Positions 5,297 to 11,750 of a stretch of DNA of 11,750 nucleotides are shown in pieces. The stretch's first letter is position 1. Each line of letters opens with the position of its first letter. The notes below the pieces were generated by a model that did not search any database, was not told where the DNA came from, and saw only the letters and a program-made list of their open reading frames with translations. This DNA is from an uncultured Bacilli bacterium (GTDB lineage: Bacteria > Bacillota_I > Bacilli_A > RF39 > UBA660), in contig CANRGQ010000041.1 in assembly GCA_947630195.1 (NCBI GenBank), forward strand, positions 1-11,750, written 5' to 3'. Made by a program: the position numbers and the translations under genes.

Positions 5297-5863
5297 ATGA
5301 CTAAAACAATGATTAAAAAAATATATTTTGCCTTAGTGGCTGTTTTATTATTACTATTATTAATTCCGAAAGTTGAGGCGGCGAATAAAGCCAAAGTTTA
5401 TATGTTTTCGAGAGTTAATTGTTCCGCTTGTGAAAGTGCTTTAGAATATTTTAATGGACTTTTAGATAAAGATGAAGATTTATTTGAATTAGTAGAAATG
5501 GTAACCTTTGATGCTTCAGGTAATGTTAAAAATCAAGATGCTTTAGATTTAATGCTTAAAGTATTAGAGCATTATGACGAAGATACGGAGAAATTATATA
5601 CTCCAACTATTGTCATCGGAGATTATCACAATATTGGTTTTCCGAAAGATCCAAGTGATTTAAAGAAGGCTATTGATGAAGTTAATGCAAGCAATGAAGA
5701 TATTGATACTGTTAGGAATTTAGCCAAAGAAGAAGACATTGATATTAATAGTATTAAGAAAGATGTACAAAAAGAAAATTCTTATGATGCTTTAATTGTT
5801 ATTGGCATATTTGTTGTTTTAATTGGGGGATTTGTTGGCCTTGTGGTTTTAGGTAAAAAATAA
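5297..5863 (+). CDS. Exported, membrane-tethered thioredoxin-fold protein
   Basis: 188 residues. An N-terminal signal sequence (about 1-29, ending KVEA-A) is followed by a thioredoxin-like domain: beta strand KVYMFSRV, the active-site motif C42-S-A-C45, and the cis-proline loop YTPTIVIGD (P103). A helical linker (130-160) leads to a C-terminal membrane helix (about 163-185) ending in GKK, so the fold is probably outside and tethered by its C-terminus. Expected role: redox or disulfide handling at the cell surface, though C-SA-C is not a standard Trx, DsbA or TlpA dipeptide, so direction and substrate are unknown. SD AGGAGG lies at 5285-5290. An in-frame ATG four codons on is a possible alternative start. 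Cysteine-containing exported proteins elsewhere in the window are conceivable clients (inference). Confidence 0.8.
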   Translation: MTKTMIKKIYFALVAVLLLLLLIPKVEAANKAKVYMFSRVNCSACESALEYFNGLLDKDEDLFELVEMVTFDASGNVKNQDALDLMLKVLEHYDEDTEKLYTPTIVIGDYHNIGFPKDPSDLKKAIDEVNASNEDIDTVRNLAKEEDIDINSIKKDVQKENSYDALIVIGIFVVLIGGFVGLVVLGKK

Positions 5864-5893
5864 TATAAAATAAAAGATAAAGGGTTGATATAA

Positions 5894-6373
5894 ATGAAAG
5901 AAGCAAATATTAAAAGATTAGAAGAAGAACTTAAATATTTAGTTAAAGAAGAAAGAGTAAAAGAAATAAATAACTATGATTTAGTTTTAGCTAATGATAA
6001 TCCAGATATTAAAAAAATTGCTAAAGAAATATATTTAAGAAGAGGACTAGATTATGATAAATTACATAAAGGATTCTTTAACAATGTAATGGAAACAATA
6101 ACGGAATTTGGAACTTTATTTAAAAGTAAAAAAAGTGATGTTAAAGGAAAAATGATTAGAGATATAATAATTATGGTTTTATTATTAGTTTTATTAAAAA
6201 TACCTTTTGATTTTGTAAGAGATATTGGTTTTGATTATATTGAAGTATTAACTACGAATAATACTTTTTATACGATATGGAATTTATTATTTTTAATATT
6301 ATATACGATAGTCTTTATATGTACCTTTATTGTTTTAATTAGAAACTTTAATAATAAATATAGAAATAGTTAA
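5894..6373 (+). CDS. Small two-TM membrane protein with HAAS-like N-terminus
   Basis: 159 residues. Residues 1-55 are amphipathic helices in the pattern LEEELKYLVKEERVKEINNYDLVL ... KKIAKEIYLRRGLDYDKL, resembling the HAAS/DUF1700-type cytoplasmic helical domain usually encoded next to PadR regulators; no PadR gene is present here. Two membrane helices follow (about 88-107 and 127-149). An AAAGGG at 5879-5884 with nine-base spacing supports the ATG. It lies 30 bases after the thioredoxin-fold gene on the same strand and shares the terminator at 6376-6396, so the two are probably co-transcribed. The function is unknown and the HAAS assignment is by pattern only. Confidence 0.7.
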   Translation: MKEANIKRLEEELKYLVKEERVKEINNYDLVLANDNPDIKKIAKEIYLRRGLDYDKLHKGFFNNVMETITEFGTLFKSKKSDVKGKMIRDIIIMVLLLVLLKIPFDFVRDIGFDYIEVLTTNNTFYTIWNLLFLILYTIVFICTFIVLIRNFNNKYRNS

Positions 6374-6375
6374 AA

Positions 6376-6397
6376 AGAGGATTACTCCTCTCTTTTA
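6376..6397. terminator. Bidirectional terminator between convergent genes
   Basis: AGAGGA (6376-6381), loop TTAC, TCCTCT (6386-6391), with A and T runs on either side. It can end both the plus-strand operon and gerQ on the minus strand. Confidence 0.75.
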
Positions 6398-6760
6398 AAA
6401 ATTCTTTTCGGAATAATTATGAGAATAATTTATTTTTTCAAAGAATTCTACATAATCTAAATAAATCATTCTAATTAAGTACCAATTACCATTAGAGGGA
6501 TCACTTAAGATTAAATGATCTTTGCCTGCTTCTTCAATTATTCCGGTGTAAATTTTGTTTTGCCACTCACTACTGTCAGGATAAGAGACATAAGCATTAA
6601 CTCTCTTACCTTTATTAAGTCTTAAAATATTTTCAATAAAACTTTGTTCCATAGTAAGTTGGGACATGGAAGAAATATTACCAGGAGGACTTTGCGGAAT
6701 AGTTGGAGTCATCGTACTATTGGAAGGAAAAGTTGGATTTTGATAAAAGTTACCGTTCAT
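6395..6760 (-). CDS. gerQ: GerQ-type spore coat protein
   Basis: 121 residues. A Pro/Asn/Ser-rich N-terminal 35 residues precede a domain that reads as GerQ (YwdL): QSFIENILRLNKGKRVNAYV, SSEWQNKIYTGIIEEAGKDHLILSDP, and YLIRMIYLDYVEFFEKINY. In Bacillus, GerQ is an inner spore-coat protein cross-linked by transglutaminase Tgl and needed for proper CwlJ-dependent germination. The start chosen is the ATG at 6760: the SD (GAGGTGA, 6772-6766) is correctly spaced for it, while the GTG three codons upstream overlaps that SD. It stands alone on the minus strand between two plus-strand operons. It implies an endospore former. Gln and Lys residues are available for cross-linking, but whether Tgl exists here cannot be seen. 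No sporulation-sigma promoter could be assigned with confidence. Confidence 0.9.
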   Translation of the reverse strand: MNGNFYQNPTFPSNSTMTPTIPQSPPGNISSMSQLTMEQSFIENILRLNKGKRVNAYVSYPDSSEWQNKIYTGIIEEAGKDHLILSDPSNGNWYLIRMIYLDYVEFFEKINYSHNYSEKNF

Positions 6761-6802
6761 TAAATTCACCTCTTTTAAAGTATATGAATTTAAATAAAAA
6801 AC

Positions 6803-6831
6803 TTGCTAAATTTGAATTTATATATTATGAT
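6803..6831 (+). promoter_or_regulatory. Promoter upstream of the YitT-family gene
   Basis: TTGCTA at 6803-6808, a 17-base spacer and TATGAT at 6826-6831. The expected start is near 6838, leaving a very short leader of about 14 bases. Confidence 0.5.
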
Positions 6832-6851
6832 TATTATAAGGTATGATAAGA

Positions 6852-7742
6852 ATGAAAAAGGAAGGTTTAAGTAAAAAGGAAACAAGAGAGATACTAGTAA
6901 CAGGTTTATCTTTTGTAATTGGAACTTTAATTTTAGCACTTTGTTATAATTTATTTTTTGTGCCTAATAACATTGTAACTGGAGGAATGTCCGGACTTGC
7001 TATTATTGTGCAAAAAATAACGGGATTTGATGCCCAAGCATTTATTTATGTTTCTAATATTGTGCTTTTAATTGTCAGTTTTGCTTTTTTAGGTAAAGAA
7101 GAAACATCTAGAGTTTTATTAGGAACATTTTTATATCCGTTATTTATTACCTTTACCGCTCCTTTAGCGAAATTTATATTACCTTATATTAGTTTTTCCG
7201 AAATATTAATAACGGTAATTTTAGCGAGTATTATGTATGGTGTAAGTAATGGTTTAGTTTATAAATATGGTTATTCAACCGGTGGCAGTGATGTTTTAGT
7301 TAGAGTACTATGTAAATATTGTCATATTAGCGAAGGAACCGGTGTTATCATTGTTAATATTTTCATTATTATCTTTGGAGCTTTTGTCTTTGGTATTGAT
7401 ACAGCAGTTTATGCGATTATCATTATTGTAATTGGTTCTATGCTTGTGGATAAAATATCCATTGGTATTTCAAACTGTAAGAAATTTATGATTTATACAA
7501 GAGAATCAAGGAAAGTTAAAAAAATTATCCAAGAGGAAGTTAAAACGGGTTATACGATATTCCCAACAGTGGGAGGATACTCTCATCAAAAGGGGGCCAT
7601 GATTATGTGTATTATCAGAAATAGAGATGTAACATTGTTTAAATCGAAGATTTTAGAGATAGATCCAACAGCCTTCTTTGTTATCAGTGATTGCTATGAG
7701 GTTCAAGGCGGTGTCAAGAGGTCAAATTTACCATTTCTCTAG
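6852..7742 (+). CDS. YitT-family integral membrane protein (DUF161/DUF2179)
   Basis: 296 residues. The N-terminal two thirds hold several hydrophobic helices with family-typical sequences: NLFFVPNNIVTGGMSGLAIIV, GVSNGLVYKYGYSTGGSDVLVRVL, and a GTGV-containing helix. The C-terminal cytoplasmic domain (about 210-290) reads as DUF2179: FMIYTRESRKVKKII, TIFPTVGGYSHQKGAMIMCII, and DPTAFFVISDCYEVQGG. The family is widespread in Bacillota and its substrate is not established. An ATG at 6843 is in frame, but AAGG (6838-6841) is spaced for the ATG at 6852, so I prefer the latter; the predicted transcript start lies only a few bases upstream. It is followed by ftsE with about a 40-base gap containing its own TATAAT, so linkage to ftsEX is uncertain. 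Confidence 0.88.
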   Translation: MKKEGLSKKETREILVTGLSFVIGTLILALCYNLFFVPNNIVTGGMSGLAIIVQKITGFDAQAFIYVSNIVLLIVSFAFLGKEETSRVLLGTFLYPLFITFTAPLAKFILPYISFSEILITVILASIMYGVSNGLVYKYGYSTGGSDVLVRVLCKYCHISEGTGVIIVNIFIIIFGAFVFGIDTAVYAIIIIVIGSMLVDKISIGISNCKKFMIYTRESRKVKKIIQEEVKTGYTIFPTVGGYSHQKGAMIMCIIRNRDVTLFKSKILEIDPTAFFVISDCYEVQGGVKRSNLPFL

Positions 7743-7781
7743 AATATAGATATATGTTATAATTATATTGGTGTATATAAT

Positions 7782-8483
7782 ATGAAGTTTATTGAATTAA
7801 AAAATGTAAATAAAACTTATTCGACAGGGGTTACAGCCTTAGCCGATTTATCTGTAACTATTGATAAAGGAGAGTTTGTCTTTGTTATTGGGCATACCGC
7901 TTCAGGTAAATCAACATTTATCAAAATGTTATATAGGGAAGAAAAGCCAACCAAAGGTAGTGTTATCGTTGGGGGCGTTAATGTGGCTAAACTAAGAAAT
8001 GGCCGTGTTTATAAATTAAGAAGAAAGATTGGGGTAGTATTCCAAGACTTTAAGTTACTTCCTAAACTTACCGTTTATGAAAATGTGGCTTTTGCTTTGG
8101 AATGCTTAGGAGTTTCCGCATCGGAAATTAAACCTAAAGTTTTAAAAGCGATTGAAATAGTTGGTTTAAAAGAAAAAACAAGAAGTTTTCCGCATCAATT
8201 ATCTGGTGGAGAACAACAAAGAGTCTGTATTGCAAGGGCTATTGTTAACGAGCCTAAACTTTTAATATGTGATGAACCAACTGGAAACTTAGACCCAGAT
8301 ACATCTAAAGAAATTATGAAAGTTATTGAAAATATTAATAAAGAGTTAAAAACGACAGTTATTATGGCCACCCATGATAAAGAAATTGTTAATAGAATGA
8401 AAAAGAGAGTTTTATTAATTGAACATGGTGTTTTAACTGGCGATTATTTGAAAGGAAGTTATAAGTCTCATGAAGCCGTTTAG
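7782..8483 (+). CDS. ftsE: Cell division ATP-binding protein FtsE
   Basis: 233 residues, an ABC ATPase of the FtsE/MacB-like type. Walker A is GHTASGKST (37-45), Q-loop VVFQDF (85-90), signature LSGGEQQR (140-147), Walker B LLICDEPT (160-167) and H-loop His198. With FtsX it forms a complex that does not transport but transmits ATP hydrolysis across the membrane to switch on peptidoglycan hydrolases at division or elongation sites. The GHTA in Walker A replaces the commoner GPSGA, while all catalytic residues remain. Only a short GGTG SD precedes the ATG. The 3' end overlaps ftsX by 14 bases, indicating translational coupling. A TATAAT at 7758-7763 may be a promoter -10, with no good -35. Confidence 0.95.
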   Translation: MKFIELKNVNKTYSTGVTALADLSVTIDKGEFVFVIGHTASGKSTFIKMLYREEKPTKGSVIVGGVNVAKLRNGRVYKLRRKIGVVFQDFKLLPKLTVYENVAFALECLGVSASEIKPKVLKAIEIVGLKEKTRSFPHQLSGGEQQRVCIARAIVNEPKLLICDEPTGNLDPDTSKEIMKVIENINKELKTTVIMATHDKEIVNRMKKRVLLIEHGVLTGDYLKGSYKSHEAV

Positions 8484-9363
8484 AATTATTGGTAGAAGTA
8501 TAAGAGATGCTTTTAAAAGTGTTTTTCGGAATTTTAGTTTAAGTATGGCTTCCATTCTTTGTGCGACCATAACTCTTTTAGTTGTGGCTATTTCCCTTTT
8601 AATTGCGGGGAATGTGGAAAATGCCACGAATAATTTAAAAGATGAGTTAACGATAGTTGTTTACTTAGATAAAAGTGCCTCAACGGATGATGCGGATTTT
8701 ATTGAAAATTTGATTAAAGGCATCAAAGATGTTGATAAAGTAACTTATAAAAGTAAAGAAGAATGGAAAACGGAAATGAGTGAATATAATGCCTCTTTTG
8801 GAACGGTTTTTGAAAATTATGAACAAAACCCTTTAATGGATTCTTTCACCGTTACCGTTAAAGATGTTAATTCATTGGAAAGAATAGCAACTGAAATTGA
8901 AGAAATGGATAAAGTAGCGAGTGCTAATTATGGCGAAGATACGGTTAATACGATTATATCGGTTTTTGATGTTGTCGAAAAAGTAACTATAGTCGTTGTT
9001 ATTTCTTTAATATTTGTTACAGCTTTCTTAATTACGAATACGATTAAACTTACGATATATTCGAGAAGAAGTGAAATTGAAATTATGCGTTTAGTTGGTA
9101 GTAGTAATATAGCGATTAAATTACCATTTGTTTTTGAGGGATTTATAATTGGCGTTTTAGGTTCTTTAATTCCTGTAATTGTTACAATTTATGGTTATAT
9201 TATTGCTTATGAAAGACTAGGAGGCCATATAATCTCGGATTTAATTAAATTAATACCGCCATACAATTTTGTGTTCCTAGTATCTTTAGTAATTGTGGGA
9301 CTTGGAGCTTTAATTGGAATGGTTGGAAGTTTAATGGCCGTTAGAAAGTATTTGAAAGTATGA
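8470..9363 (+). CDS. ftsX: Cell division protein FtsX
   Basis: 297 residues with the four-helix FtsX topology: TM1 about 24-46, an extracellular domain 50-165, TM2 about 170-193, TM3 about 219-246 and TM4 about 266-290. The extracellular domain opens with DELTIVVYLDKSASTDD and includes YKSKEEWKTEM and NPLMDSFTVTV, all typical. The cytoplasmic loop after TM2 carries the family motif RRSEIEIMRLVGSSN. It is the membrane partner of FtsE, and its extracellular domain should bind the coiled-coil hydrolase encoded next. It overlaps ftsE upstream and shares ATGA with the downstream hydrolase gene, so all three are translationally coupled. It ends in TGA, useful evidence that TGA is not Trp here. Confidence 0.95.
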   Translation: MKPFRIIGRSIRDAFKSVFRNFSLSMASILCATITLLVVAISLLIAGNVENATNNLKDELTIVVYLDKSASTDDADFIENLIKGIKDVDKVTYKSKEEWKTEMSEYNASFGTVFENYEQNPLMDSFTVTVKDVNSLERIATEIEEMDKVASANYGEDTVNTIISVFDVVEKVTIVVVISLIFVTAFLITNTIKLTIYSRRSEIEIMRLVGSSNIAIKLPFVFEGFIIGVLGSLIPVIVTIYGYIIAYERLGGHIISDLIKLIPPYNFVFLVSLVIVGLGALIGMVGSLMAVRKYLKV

Positions 9364-10547
9364 AAAAGTTAGTTATTAAAATAATAGTTGTAGTTATTGC
9401 TATTGCAATGTTTATCTCTTTAGGAGTGGATACCTCGGCTAAAACGGCCCAAACTCTTGGGGAATTAAAACAAGAGTTAACCGATTTACAAAATAAAAAA
9501 GCGGCCCAAGATAAGAAAAAGAAACAAACAGAAAGTGAAATTGCGGCGAATAAAAATAAAGTTTTAAAAACTTCCAGAGAACTTGAAGAAACCAAAGCCG
9601 ACATTGAAACGGTTAAAAAAGAAATTGAAGAAACTAATCTAAGAATTGATGATTTAAAAACGGATTCGGAATCTATTTTGAGATTATATCAACAATTAGA
9701 AAGTGAAAATGTTTATATCTCTTATATAACCGGAGCATCATCTATGACGGATTTAATAATGCGGATGGATGCGATAAGTCAACTTACGGATTATAATGAT
9801 GAAAAAATAAATGAAATGGAACAACTTAGTAATGATAATAAAAAGTTAAATAAAGAACTTGATAAATATGAAGTTAAACTAAACGAAAGAATTGAAGAAT
9901 ATGAAGCAGCGATTGATGCCTTAGGAGATGAACTTGAAGGTATTGAAGAAGGTGTTGTTGATTTAGCAACGCAAATAAGTCAAAAGAAAGAAACAATTAA
10001 AACTTATGAAGCCATGGGTTGTAAAGATGATGAGTTATTATCCGTATGTAGTAATTTATCGGATAGTACAGGTTGGTTAAAACCCGTATCAAAGGGAAGA
10101 ATTACATCATTATATGGATATAGAAAAGCCCCAACAGCAGGAGCAAGTTCTAACCATAAAGGTGTGGATATAGGAGTTGCTGAAGGAACTCCAGCTTATG
10201 CCACAGCTTCAGGTACCGTTGGAGCCATCGTAAGAAAATCATCTTGTGGTGGTAATATGGTTTATGTATGGGTTAGAGTTAATGGTAAACCTTATACCTT
10301 TGTCTTCATGCATTTACTTGAAATAAAGGTTAGTGTTGGAGATGCCGTTAATGTTAATACAGTAATAGGGCTATCTGGTGGTGGATCTACCGCAAAGAAA
10401 AATGGGGGATACGACCGTTGTACAACTGGTGCCCATCTACATTATGGTTTAGCTGAAGGAGGATTCTATGATAGTTCTAACTTTAACTCTCATACAATTA
10501 ACCCTCCAGGATATCCAGGTTTATACCAATGGTTCTATAGTAGATAA
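9360..10547 (+). CDS. FtsEX-associated coiled-coil M23 peptidoglycan endopeptidase
   Basis: 395 residues. A signal peptide (about 1-27, VDTSAK) is followed by a long coiled coil (about 30-215) rich in Lys and Glu, with a break near ENVYISYITGASSMTDLIMRMDAIS as in PcsB/EnvC/CwlO-type proteins. The C-terminal M23 peptidase domain (about 238-395) has the full metal and catalytic set: H266 and D270 in NHKGVDIG, H318 in FMHLL, and H359/H361 in GAHLHYG. It is therefore probably an active zinc endopeptidase cutting stem-peptide cross-links, held inactive by the coiled coil until FtsEX engages it. Four Cys (221, 230, 296, 354) in an exported domain could form disulfides. The start overlaps the ftsX stop (ATGA). 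A strong terminator follows. The architecture is EnvC-like, but with catalytic residues retained. Confidence 0.92.
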   Translation: MKKLVIKIIVVVIAIAMFISLGVDTSAKTAQTLGELKQELTDLQNKKAAQDKKKKQTESEIAANKNKVLKTSRELEETKADIETVKKEIEETNLRIDDLKTDSESILRLYQQLESENVYISYITGASSMTDLIMRMDAISQLTDYNDEKINEMEQLSNDNKKLNKELDKYEVKLNERIEEYEAAIDALGDELEGIEEGVVDLATQISQKKETIKTYEAMGCKDDELLSVCSNLSDSTGWLKPVSKGRITSLYGYRKAPTAGASSNHKGVDIGVAEGTPAYATASGTVGAIVRKSSCGGNMVYVWVRVNGKPYTFVFMHLLEIKVSVGDAVNVNTVIGLSGGGSTAKKNGGYDRCTTGAHLHYGLAEGGFYDSSNFNSHTINPPGYPGLYQWFYSR

Positions 10548-10551
10548 TTTT

Positions 10552-10579
10552 AAAAAGAAGATTCTAAGTCTTCTTTTTT
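10552..10579. terminator. Bidirectional terminator after the FtsEX-hydrolase operon
   Basis: AAAAAGAAGA (10552-10561) pairs with TCTTCTTTTT (10569-10578) around TTCTAAG, with T residues following. On the opposite strand it can serve the small regulator gene ending at 10578. Confidence 0.8.
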
Positions 10580-10766
10580 AGTTTTTAATGTATTCAAAAA
10601 TATCGGTGATATCACATTCTAAATAATCACACATTCTTGAAAGAACATATAAATCTACTCTTACTAAGTTACCGGTCATAAGTCTTTTTATTACTTTAAA
10701 ATCAGTATTAGTATCGCGCATAACTTTATTTATACTAATTTTTTTCTTTTTTAAAATATCTCCCAT
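10578..10766 (-). CDS. Small XRE-type helix-turn-helix regulator
   Basis: 62 residues covering a single compact HTH: MGDILKKKKISINKVMRDTNTDFKVIKRLMTGNLVRVDLYVLSRMCDYLECDITDIFEYIKN is the whole of it in substance, ending with the C-[DE]-x-x-DIFEY pattern of short Cro/C1 (HTH_26-like) proteins. There is no clear SD before the ATG, and an in-frame stop a few codons upstream rules out a longer form. It lies between a terminator pair, downstream on the minus strand of another XRE gene. A TTGATA-18-TATATT arrangement in the 10767-10830 gap can serve as its promoter. The target is unknown. Confidence 0.65.
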   Translation of the reverse strand: MGDILKKKKISINKVMRDTNTDFKVIKRLMTGNLVRVDLYVLSRMCDYLECDITDIFEYIKN

Positions 10767-10835
10767 CTTAAATTAATAAATACCATTTTCCATTTTAATA
10801 TAATTATCATTATTCATTTTTATCAACTTCCATTT

Positions 10836-10860
10836 AAAAAGAAGAAACCATATCTTCTTT
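10836..10860 (-). terminator. Terminator of the XRE gene at 10863-11078
   Basis: On the minus strand AAAGAAGA (10860-10853) pairs with TCTTCTTT (10845-10838) around a seven-base loop, followed by further T. Confidence 0.7.
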
Positions 10861-10862
10861 AA

Positions 10863-11078
10863 TTATTTCTTATTTTCAATAATAATATTTAAATTTTCTT
10901 TTTTACAAATTTCTAATAATAATTCAAAATCAAAATTTCTTTGACCATATTCATAATATTGAATGGCGGTTTTAGTCCTGTTTATATTCTTACCAAATTC
11001 TTGTTGTGTTTTCCCTGTGTATTCCCTTATCATTTTAAAAATTTCATTTGCTCGATAGTTGTTAGCAATAATTTTCAT
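10863..11078 (-). CDS. XRE-family regulator divergent from the second exported-protein gene
   Basis: 71 residues with one Cro/C1 HTH: EIFKMIREYTGKTQQEFGKNINRTKTAIQYYEYGQRNFDFELLLEICKKENL. The open frame extends to 11180, but the ATG at 11078 has a good SD (AGAGGTGA) and the upstream extension covers a palindromic promoter region, so I take the shorter form. It is divergent from the exported-protein gene at 11248, and the 170-base intergenic region holds a strong palindrome. It is therefore the likely regulator of that gene and of itself, matching the layout at 1348-1973, although its sequence is not closely related to the two-domain regulator there. Confidence 0.78.
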   Translation of the reverse strand: MKIIANNYRANEIFKMIREYTGKTQQEFGKNINRTKTAIQYYEYGQRNFDFELLLEICKKENLNIIIENKK

Positions 11079-11101
11079 TAAATCACCTCTTGACAAGCAT
11101 A

Positions 11102-11146
11102 CAATTTGTTGGTATATTTTTGTTAGAATAGCCAACAAATTGTTGG
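11102..11146. promoter_or_regulatory. Candidate XRE operator: palindrome plus inverted half
   Basis: CCAACAAATTGTTGG at 11132-11146 is a 7-1-7 palindrome, and CAATTTGTTGG at 11102-11112 repeats it in inverted sense, with 19 bases between the matching 11-base arms. On the minus strand the copies overlap a possible -35 (TTGTTG) and -10 (TATACC) for the regulator gene at 10863-11078. This suits autorepression and possible control of the divergent gene. Confidence 0.6.
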
Positions 11147-11157
11147 TTATAATATAA

Positions 11158-11186
11158 TTGTCATTATAGGGATAAATCAATATTAA
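11158..11186 (+). promoter_or_regulatory. Promoter of the second exported-protein gene
   Basis: TTGTCA at 11158-11163, a 17-base spacer and TATTAA at 11181-11186, just downstream of the palindromic operator and pointing to the ATG at 11248. The -10 box is imperfect. Confidence 0.45.
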
Positions 11187-11247
11187 AAAAGAAATATTTT
11201 TTTCATGTTGTCAGTATTTTCGGTATTTCAAACAAAAAGAGGTAGTT

Positions 11248-11750
11248 ATGATAAAGGAAAGAATTAGTAAGTTAAAAGAAAAATTAAACTTCAAATTAAT
11301 CTACATAGTAATATGTTTATGTTTTCTTATGGGATTACTTTATTTTAATACCACCCATGCTTATTATAATAGTGAAATTGGACCGGTTCCTATATTTACT
11401 GGTAAGGTTGGAAACTTTGCTGGTAAAGGAGATACTAGTCCTTTAGACCAACCAACTGATGTTAATTTGCTTTATTATGTTCAAAGTGGAATAGATTTAA
11501 AACAATATGATATATATGATACTCCTCCATTAGATGTTAAAAGTAATTATGTATTAGATGAAAAGAAAAGTAATTGTATACCTAAAAGTGGTAATGGAGT
11601 AACATATCCTACAGATTATTCTATTAAAGAAGATGGAACAGTAACCATAAAAGTAAGTGAAAATAAACCATACCAAGTAGTATGTCGAATATATTATAGT
11701 TTTAACTTAACACCATATGAAGAAAAAGAAGGAGATGTAAAAGTAATAAT
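11248..11750 (+). CDS. Second exported THAYYN/PVPIFT/KVGNFAG protein, truncated by window edge
   Basis: About 167 codons are visible, with no stop before the right edge. AAAGAGGT lies just upstream of the ATG at 11248. The product has a Lys-rich N-terminus, a membrane helix (about 17-33), then THAYYN, PVPIFT, GKVGNFAG, and later KSNC and the segment PYQVVCRIYY. All of these occur in the same order in the protein at 1973-2659, so the two are paralogues sharing signal region, first module and Cys positions while diverging in the linkers. As with the 1973 gene, it is divergent from an XRE regulator. By analogy the next gene beyond the window may encode a variable-type surface protein; this is a prediction. 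The THAYYN region may be a SipW-like cleavage site (inference). Confidence 0.85.
   Translation, partial: MIKERISKLKEKLNFKLIYIVICLCFLMGLLYFNTTHAYYNSEIGPVPIFTGKVGNFAGKGDTSPLDQPTDVNLLYYVQSGIDLKQYDIYDTPPLDVKSNYVLDEKKSNCIPKSGNGVTYPTDYSIKEDGTVTIKVSENKPYQVVCRIYYSFNLTPYEEKEGDVKVI

Noticed and set aside
6779..6786. CATATACT upstream of gerQ as a sporulation-sigma -10 box
   Set aside because: No matching -35 at the right distance, and the implied start would fall at the SD.
8433..8627. Minus-strand frame over the ftsE/ftsX junction
   Set aside because: It is antisense to two clearly identified genes and has no independent signals.
9341..9604. Minus-strand frame over the start of the M23 endopeptidase gene
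   Set aside because: It is the hydrophobic shadow of a Lys/Glu-rich coiled coil, with no SD.
1..11750. CRISPR arrays, tRNA or rRNA genes, transposase genes
   Set aside because: No regularly spaced repeats, cloverleaf-type sequences, rRNA signatures or transposase motifs were seen on either strand.

Overview
The window looks like chromosomal DNA of a low-GC, endospore-capable Bacillota (Bacilli-type) bacterium, possibly an uncultured gut lineage. The base composition is strongly AT-rich, housekeeping codons favour A/T third bases, and promoters are near-consensus TTGACA/TATAAT. TGA is a stop (end of ftsX) and TGG encodes Trp, so the code is the standard bacterial one, not that of Mycoplasma. 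A GerQ-type spore coat protein argues for sporulation. The lineage is inference; no rRNA is present.

Layout. (1) 3-1331: 3' half of pheT, entering from the left edge with an odd junction. (2) 1348-3826: a cassette with a two-domain XRE regulator on the minus strand, a divergent operator/promoter region, and two co-directional genes for membrane-anchored exported proteins. The second has a GC-rich, asparagine/serine/glycine-coding patch before an AVRPVF motif, which has the look of the variable region of a diversity-generating retroelement (DGR) target. (3) 3836-4718: about 880 bases without a conventional gene, but densely organised. It holds a small minus-strand ORF with a strong but sequestrable ribosome binding site, framed by long imperfect inverted repeats and overlapped by a convergent RNA (type I toxin-antitoxin-like or MITE-like). 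Next to it is a separate structured RNA gene with its own promoter and terminator. (4) 4719-6373: TetR-type regulator, exported thioredoxin-fold protein, and a small two-TM protein with an N-terminal HAAS-like helical segment. (5) 6395-6760, minus: gerQ. (6) 6852-10547: YitT-family membrane protein, then ftsE-ftsX and a coiled-coil M23 endopeptidase in overlapping reading frames, a complete divisome-linked cell-wall hydrolase module. (7) 10578-11078, minus: two small XRE regulators. (8) 11248 to the right edge: a second, truncated exported protein clearly paralogous to the one at 1973, again divergent from an XRE regulator with a palindromic operator.

The most interesting theme is the repeated arrangement 'XRE regulator / palindromic divergent promoter / exported THAYYN...PVPIFT...KVGNFAG protein', seen at both ends, with one copy linked to an apparent hypervariable ligand-binding protein. 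No reverse transcriptase or template repeat is in the window, so any DGR would have to act in trans from elsewhere in the genome.
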